Positions 18,240-22,500 of a stretch of DNA of 22,500 bases are shown here, piece by piece. Both the position numbers and the translations under genes were made by a program. The notes under the pieces are model-generated. The model did not search any database, was not told where the DNA came from, and saw only the letters and a list, made by a program, of their open reading frames with translations. Position 1 is the first letter of the stretch, and each line of letters opens with the position of its first letter. Source of the DNA: Paulinella micropora (lineage: Eukaryota; Cercozoa; Imbricatea; Euglyphida; Paulinellidae); assembly GCA_019918135.1 (NCBI GenBank), contig WBZZ01006492.1, positions 1 to 22,500 of the forward strand. Direction: 5' to 3'.

Positions 18240-18690
18240 TATATGGACTTTTTTGAAAACGTGTGGAAATGAAAGGAAATCAATTCACTGATTGCAGAAC
18301 ATATAAAAATAATATTAAAACATGTTTTTATTAATTGTAATACACTTTAACTTCATCTTCAGAGGTGGGCAGGAACCGGTCCGACACGGTAATCTTTCTC
18401 CTTTTTCATAGTCCCGGCTACTATGAATCTATGATGATAACAATGCCCAACATGCAGAATTTGCTTTTAAGTTTGTTTATCTTTGTTTACATTAAGCATT
18501 TTACTTTATTATGATAATAAACATTGCTTTTACCTACAATAAATTCCCCCCGGGGGGGGGGGGAGGGGGGAGGGGGGAACGGGGGAGGAAGAGAAGTGCG
18601 ATGTCGCCACGCAAAATACATAGATTCTACAACAAAATTTCTTTAATTACTAAAAAAAATAATAAATCTAACTCCGTAATATCATACTAA
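18240..18690. other. Intergenic region, right flank of the virus-like block
   Basis: No gene seen. AT-rich up to about 18,540, then a CCCCCCGGGGGGGGGGGG tract (18,547-18,580), then AT-rich again. No terminal inverted repeat matching the left end of the block near 11,760 could be recognised by eye. The GC homopolymer marks a composition change and may be close to the element border. Confidence 0.4.
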
Positions 18691-18891
18691 CTAAATTAGA
18701 AGTTTGTTTAACTCTTGCACGCGACAAACGTTCTTAATCACGCTTTCGACCATAACAAACCTGCCAGTGCAAAAAATTACGATTAATACTACACTACTAC
18801 AAAGAAAAAAAACACAAAACAAATTCAAACATCTTTCAGATGAAGGAGAAAAGTGAAAGCTATGCAAACTACCTGGTGCGTGCATTTGAAG

Positions 18892-19506
18892 TTAGCGCCG
18901 AGTCAGCGCAAGCGATGCTAAAACAAACTCCCATGCGTTAGGTGAGCTGGGAGCGGTGAGACCGGTGCCGCGTTGGGGGGTGGAAAGTGAGTTACCAGCA
19001 GACAGAGCGCCAGCTGCCATCCGCGCGATGAGATCCTCCAGCAAGCTTTCTCTCTCGCTCTTACTATTTTTGTTGTTGTTGTTGTTGTTGTTGTTGCTGT
19101 TGTTGTTGCTGATGTTGTTGTTGTTGTTATCATTATCATCATAGTTTTTCTTGTTCTTGTTATTCTTCTTCATCTTCTTCTTCACTCTCTCGTTCTCTTC
19201 TTCTGAGCTTTCCTCCTCCTCCTCCTCCTCCTCCTCCTTCTCCTTCTTCGAATTCTTCCTCTTTCTTCTCTCCTCTTCCCGTTGTCGCTTCTCTTGCGCC
19301 TCTTTTTCCTTCCGATCTTGCGCTTCTTTTTTCTTCCTTTCCTCCTCTCTCAACTTTCTTTCTTCTGCTAGCATTTCCTTAATGGATGCGGCTTGTTCTG
19401 ACATTGCCTTGTTCACAAGATCCTGAACGACTTCTTTCGACACGCCGGCGGACGAACTACCCTGAATACAATACCGGTCGCCGTTGTTTTGAAAGAAGTC
19501 GTTCAT
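18892..19506 (-). CDS. Low-complexity coiled-coil protein
   Basis: A 204-codon ORF from ATG 19506. The N-terminal 40 residues look folded (GVSKEVVQDLVNKAMSEQAA). They are followed by a long Glu/Lys/Arg coiled coil (about residues 45-95), an acidic run, a Lys/Asn-rich stretch including poly-Asn from a (TTG)n tract, and a final helix plus a Ser/Pro-rich end. Such proteins are common in protists and tell little about function. The first 90 bp contain both arms of an imperfect palindrome. Confidence 0.5.
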   Translation of the reverse strand: MNDFFQNNGDRYCIQGSSSAGVSKEVVQDLVNKAMSEQAASIKEMLAEERKLREEERKKKEAQDRKEKEAQEKRQREEERRKRKNSKKEKEEEEEEEEESSEEENERVKKKMKKNNKNKKNYDDNDNNNNNISNNNSNNNNNNNNKNSKSERESLLEDLIARMAAGALSAGNSLSTPQRGTGLTAPSSPNAWEFVLASLALTRR

Positions 19507-19524
19507 TTCTTGCGAACAAGGCAG
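19404..19524. repeat. Imperfect 35-bp inverted repeat
   Basis: The arms 19404-19438 (TTGCCTTGTTCACAAGATCC...) and 19491-19524 are reverse complements with about four differences; the 52-bp loop lies between. Both arms share TGAACGACTTCTTTC exactly. They fall in the start of the coiled-coil ORF, encoding its first residues and the SKEVVQDLVNK helix. Confidence 0.8.
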
Positions 19525-19565
19525 TGGCAGAACAAACCAACAGCAACGACAACAACAACAACAAA

Positions 19566-19603
<38 letters not shown>

Positions 19604-19872
19604 GTGCTTCTCTGTCAATGGCTGATGCATTTCTGCACATGCGCCTCCATCGTCTCACCCTTGAGGGGAGTACGAAGAATTGACGATAAGCTCTAATGAC
19701 ACCCCCGCAAGGGCAGTTCCAACACTTCCAGACGGGCCGGTATGTTCAATGAAAATACTGGTCCAGAAATAGACCGGTATGTTCAATGAAAATACTGGTG
19801 GCACCGACGGGAATCGAACTGGCGACAGGGCCCAGATGGTAGAACTTGACCACTGGGCTATCACGGTGTCCA
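19604..19872 (-). repeat. tRNA-derived SINE, copy 1
   Basis: Read on the minus strand from 19872, the head contains TAGCCCAGTGGT (A box) and AGTTCGATTCC (B box) at tRNA-like spacing, closed by GGTGCCA. A body of about 190 bp with a 26-bp internal direct repeat (19737-19762 and 19774-19799) follows, and a 3' (TTA)n tail at 19567-19603. Head, body and simple-repeat tail are the standard architecture of a Pol III SINE. It is not a functional tRNA gene: the cloverleaf is degraded. Confidence 0.85.
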
Positions 19873-19901
19873 TAATAATAATAATAATAATAATAATAAT
19901 A

Positions 19902-20164
19902 GTGCTTCTCTGTCAATGGCTGATGCATTTCTGCACATGCGCCTCCATCGTCTCACGGGGAGTACGAAGAATTGACGATAAGCTCTAATGACACCCCCGC
20001 AAGGGCAGTTCCAACACTTCCAGACGGGCCGGTATGTTTAATGAAAATACTGGTCCAGAAATAGACCGGTATGTTCAATGAAAATACTGGTGGCACCGAC
20101 GGGAATCGAACTGGCGACAGGGCCCAGATGGTAGAACTTGACCACTGGGCTATCACGGTGTCCA
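19902..20164 (-). repeat. tRNA-derived SINE, copy 2
   Basis: Nearly identical to copy 1, same orientation, with its own (ATT)n tail at 19873-19901 joined directly to the head of copy 1. Compared with copy 1 it lacks nine bases (ACCCTTGAG, near 19,957) and has one T/C change in the first 26-bp repeat. Confidence 0.85.
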
Positions 20165-20193
20165 TAATAATAATAATAATAATAATAATAATA

Positions 20194-20368
20194 GTATATC
20201 TCCTGCCAATTGCTGAGACAAAAGGCCATGTGCATCCAGTCCTCCATTCCATAAGGAAAGTCTCCACACCAATCGGTGGAATAAAGGAAGTGACGGCATA
20301 GAACATCACTCTAGGAGCTTTATACCAATCAGCCCATGGAAAGGGACCGATGGCCTATGTACTCCCTA

Positions 20369-20369
<1 letters not shown>
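20194..20369. repeat. Dispersed repeat family 2, copy 1
   Basis: Starts GTATATCTCCTGCCAATTGC and ends ATGTACTCCCTAAA, between (AAT)n tracts on both sides. A second copy lies at 22096-22270 with only a few differences. Its minus strand has a weak A-box-like GGCTGATTGGTA, but no B box is seen, so SINE status is open. Confidence 0.85.
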
Positions 20370-20406
<37 letters not shown>

Positions 20407-20407
<1 letters not shown>

Positions 20408-20550
20408 GTTTGAAAAAAAAATGTCAGCGCTTCCCGTTAGAGAGATTATACTCGGAAAAAAAAAGACAGGGAAAGGCTCACTGATAGAATGCCACACACA
20501 CTAGCTAGCCATACTAAAGCTAGTAGCTATACTCCCCTCTCTAAACTATA
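20407..20550. repeat. Dispersed repeat family 3, copy 1
   Basis: Contains TCAGCGCTTCCCGTTAGA, CAGGGAAAGGCTCACTGATA and CCACACACACTAGCTA. The second copy is at 21861-22014, with small indels. Each copy is associated with (AAT)n. No coding capacity. Confidence 0.82.
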
Positions 20551-20646
20551 TGCTGCGGCGCCCAAAGAGACCTTTTGACCCCCCCCCCCCCGGGGGCCCC
20601 CCCCCTCACAAAAAAAAAGAAAAAGAAGAAGAAGGAGTAGGAAAGA

Positions 20647-21174
20647 TTATACCTCCAACGACATGTCCACTTCATCAGCGTCGACCGCGGGCTTTTTGGA
20701 CTTCGGCTTGCCTAGTCACGTCAGAAATTAGAAACACTGAAAAAAAAGCACACAAAAAAAGATGAAATTTGCTAGTACCTGGCTTTTTCTTGCTGGACCC
20801 CTTAGGCATAGGAGGCTCAGGGGTCTCTTCTTCTTCAGGGACGTCTGGAACGTCTGGAACATCGTCGACGTCGATGGATTCTGCACAAAGAACCAAACAA
20901 TATTACATACATCCTTCATTTTTCATTACATACAATGTTGCTACCGAATCTCAGTTTTTTTGGCCTGCCCGAAGAGCGAGGCTCAGTCGGGCCCTTTTTT
21001 TGATTCTTCTTCTAACGTTTCAGGCGAGCATGCAGTAAATATGCAAAATAAAGAAAAGGAAGATGCCAAAAAAAACAAAAACAAAAACAAAAAAAAAAAC
21101 AAAAAAAAAAAAAAAAGATGGAGCTGGTGGAGAAAAAGAATAATAACATGTATATGAAGAAGAAAAAGAAAAAT

Positions 21175-21210
<36 letters not shown>

Positions 21211-21809
21211 AGAAGAAGAAATGACCTTGTTTGCTTCGTACAGAAGCAAAAGCTCCCGCTTCCGCCAGTTGCAAATCATAGGCGGGTTCGTGGGGTTACC
21301 GACGTAGAGGAGCCACGCGGGCTTCACCTGCTTCTCGAAGTCCATCGGCGACGGATCAAGCATGCAAGAGTGTTTAAGGTTAAAACCAAAAAAACCCATG
21401 AGCTGATATTGGATTTCGTCAGCCTTGCCATCGCCGTCAGTGTCGACCTCGCGCGCAGCAAAAATGAAGCGCTTCGATCCTGCAACATCCAAGTATAAAA
21501 AATATGTGCAGCTTGTGAATTTTGAAAAACATACAGTACCTCGATTGACTTGCGCAGGAGTCTTCTTGCGCCAACCAATGGGAAAGACAATGAAGAGCCT
21601 GCAAATAAAAAATAAACAATCAGTTTATAAAAATCTTTCATACTTATAGGGAAAAAGACCCGGGAGCACAAGGTGAAGTTTCACCCTCACATGTCTCCAC
21701 TTGCGTGGACGCCTTCAGTTCGAAATTGTTGTACTTTGTAAGTGCAACGTCGAGCGCGAGCGCCCCCTCCCGATGTTTGTTGTCCTCGGATGTGAACTTA
21801 AAGAGCAAG
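20647..21809 (-). CDS. Spliced host gene, EF-hand-like loop and AT-hook-like motif; 3' part of gene
   Basis: Exons by GT...AG and phase: about 21691-21809, 21540-21598, 21226-21479, 20945-21011, 20779-20880 and 20647-20711 (stop TAA at 20647). From the second to the last exon every junction keeps frame exactly, with short introns (58-67 nt, one 214 nt rich in TTC). Content in order: FKFTSEDNKHREGALALDVA; LFIVFPIGWRKKTPAQV; FAAREVDTDGDGKADEIQYQ, whose DTDGDGKAD resembles a calcium-binding EF-hand loop; then WLLYVGNPTNPPMICNWRKR; a basic exon with SSGRPKKL, an AT-hook core; an acidic PDVPDVPEEEETPEPP exon; and a final KPKSKKPAVDADEVDMSLEV. The junction after the first exon is out of phase by one base unless a different donor is used. 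Upstream exons, if any, lie beyond the SINE-rich region. Function unknown; the AT-hook could mean nuclear DNA binding. Confidence 0.72.
21012..21225 (-). other. Intron with (TTC)n and poly-T tract
   Basis: The largest intron of the gene. Read on the minus strand it opens AAG|GTCATTTC, runs through (TTC)n and T-rich sequence with a long polypyrimidine tract, and ends AACGTTAG|. Phase 0 on both sides. Apparent ORFs of Ser or Phe repeats here are artefacts of the microsatellite. Confidence 0.7.
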
Positions 21810-21860
21810 CTAATTAAAGCAGCAGCAAAAGAGGAATAATAATAATAATAATAAAAAGAG

Positions 21861-22014
21861 AGTTTAAATTAAAAAAAAATGGCAGCGCTTCCCGTTAGAA
21901 GAAATATACTCGAAAAAAAAAACAGGGAAAGGCTCACTGATAACTGATAGAAGGCCACACACACTAGCTAACTATACTAAAGCTAAGTATCTATACTCCC
22001 CTCTCTAAACTATG
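21861..22014. repeat. Dispersed repeat family 3, copy 2
   Basis: Second copy of the 20407-20550 unit, same orientation, with small indels (for example a duplicated ACTGATA near 21,940). It is followed by an (AAT)n tract and then by family 2, the reverse of the order at 20.2-20.5 kb. Confidence 0.82.
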
Positions 22015-22020
22015 CTATCG

Positions 22021-22036
22021 AATAATAATAATAACA

Positions 22037-22095
<59 letters not shown>
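22021..22095. repeat. (AAT)n microsatellite
   Basis: About 75 bp of almost pure AAT with one ACAATAT interruption near 22,033. Similar tracts lie at 19567-19603, 19873-19901, 20165-20193, 20370-20405, 21836-21853 and 22271-22285. Each adjoins an interspersed repeat, fitting tails of retroposed elements. Confidence 0.95.
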
Positions 22096-22270
22096 TGTAT
22101 CGTCTGCCAATTGCTGAGCCAAAAGGCCATGTGCATCCAGTCCTCCATTCCATAAGGAAAGTCTCCACACCAATCGGTGGAATAAAGGAAGTGACGGCAT
22201 AGAACATTAATCTAGGAGCTTTATACCAATCAGCCCATGGAAAGGGACCGATGGCCTATGTACTCCCTAA
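22096..22270. repeat. Dispersed repeat family 2, copy 2
   Basis: Matches 20194-20369 nearly base for base (for example CATCCAGTCCTCCATTCC and ACCAATCGGTGGAATAAA), and is again bordered by (AAT)n on both sides. Confidence 0.85.
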
Positions 22271-22285
22271 ATAATAATAATAATA

Positions 22286-22500
22286 CTATATCTGAGGCGT
22301 ACTGATGCAGCTAATGGCATATCCTCAACGGACATAAGCCTCCAATACCCTTTTTCGAGGTCCTCCACCCCCCGTGTCAGTCTCTCGCCTGATGATCGGG
22401 GCCACCGATGGAGCTCCTGAGGGCAAGACTGCACTAAGCCGAGGTTATTCCGCAGTCCCAGCAACCTCTTGCAAGACGTCACCGAATGTGCAAGTGCATA
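22286..22500. other. Unassigned sequence, possibly a further interspersed repeat
   Basis: Balanced-composition sequence following a short (AAT)n tract, as in the SINEs nearby, and running off the right edge. A minus-strand ORF (22267-22482) runs into the microsatellite and is not credible as a gene. Only one copy is in the window, so repeat status rests on the tail alone. Confidence 0.3.

Noticed and set aside
11750..18250. Terminal inverted repeats of the right virus-like block (TTTTCAA motifs at both ends)
   Set aside because: The match is only about nine bases and in direct, not inverted, orientation; not distinguishable from chance.
19800..19872. tRNA gene candidate with A and B boxes
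   Set aside because: It is the head of a repeated SINE with tail and body, and the cloverleaf stems do not pair well.
20983..21274. Ser-, Phe- and Lys-repeat ORFs
   Set aside because: They come from the (TTC)n and poly-T tract inside an intron.

Overview
The window looks like nuclear DNA of a unicellular eukaryote, probably an alga or other protist. Several genes have short GT...AG introns (about 50-70 nt), there are tRNA-derived SINEs with (ATT)n tails, and a decayed Ty3/gypsy retrotransposon is present. I cannot name the species. Two AT-rich, gene-dense blocks of Polinton-like / virophage-like DNA are embedded in this more GC-rich background, so the window reads as a host locus carrying endogenous virus-like elements.

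Layout. (1) 1-2,040, AT-rich: the N-terminal half of a protein-primed family B DNA polymerase of Polinton/Maverick type (minus strand, one frameshift and one stop, running off the left edge), plus a small ORF. (2) 2,040-5,830, GC-rich: a 5'-truncated, stop- and frameshift-bearing Ty3/gypsy pol (RT end, RNase H, integrase, tail; minus strand), with a possible LTR remnant on its 3' side. (3) 5,830-6,430: AT-rich spacer without genes. (4) 6,430-10,570: a spliced minus-strand gene with SAP and zinc-finger parts and a transposase-like middle, and a divergent plus-strand gene. (5) 10,600-11,740: six copies of a ~170-bp repeat in mixed orientations, joined by G or C homopolymers.

(6) 11,760-18,240, AT-rich: the second virus-like element. 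It has a PD-(D/E)XK nuclease, two small zinc-binding proteins, a coiled-coil protein, several unknown ORFs, and a truncated TVpol-type (DNA polymerase A superfamily) replication protein. Most ORFs have a TATATA-type motif only a few bases before the ATG. A ~170-bp cassette (3' end of a convergent gene, promoter, and the first 30 codons of a MAYxYLMRES... protein) occurs three times, each time joined to an unrelated downstream sequence. Two copies face each other around a 2.5-kb segment. This is the most unusual feature of the window.

(7) 18,240-22,500: host-like DNA with a low-complexity coiled-coil ORF, a well-resolved spliced gene (at least five exons, minus strand) with an EF-hand-like loop and an AT-hook-like motif, two tandem SINEs, two further repeat families each present twice, and many (AAT)n tracts.

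Single-base frameshifts break nearly every virus-like gene and some host genes. They may be genuine decay or homopolymer indels in the assembly; the sequence alone cannot decide. The two virus blocks carry different replication enzymes (PolB on the left, TVpol on the right), so they are probably remnants of two different elements.
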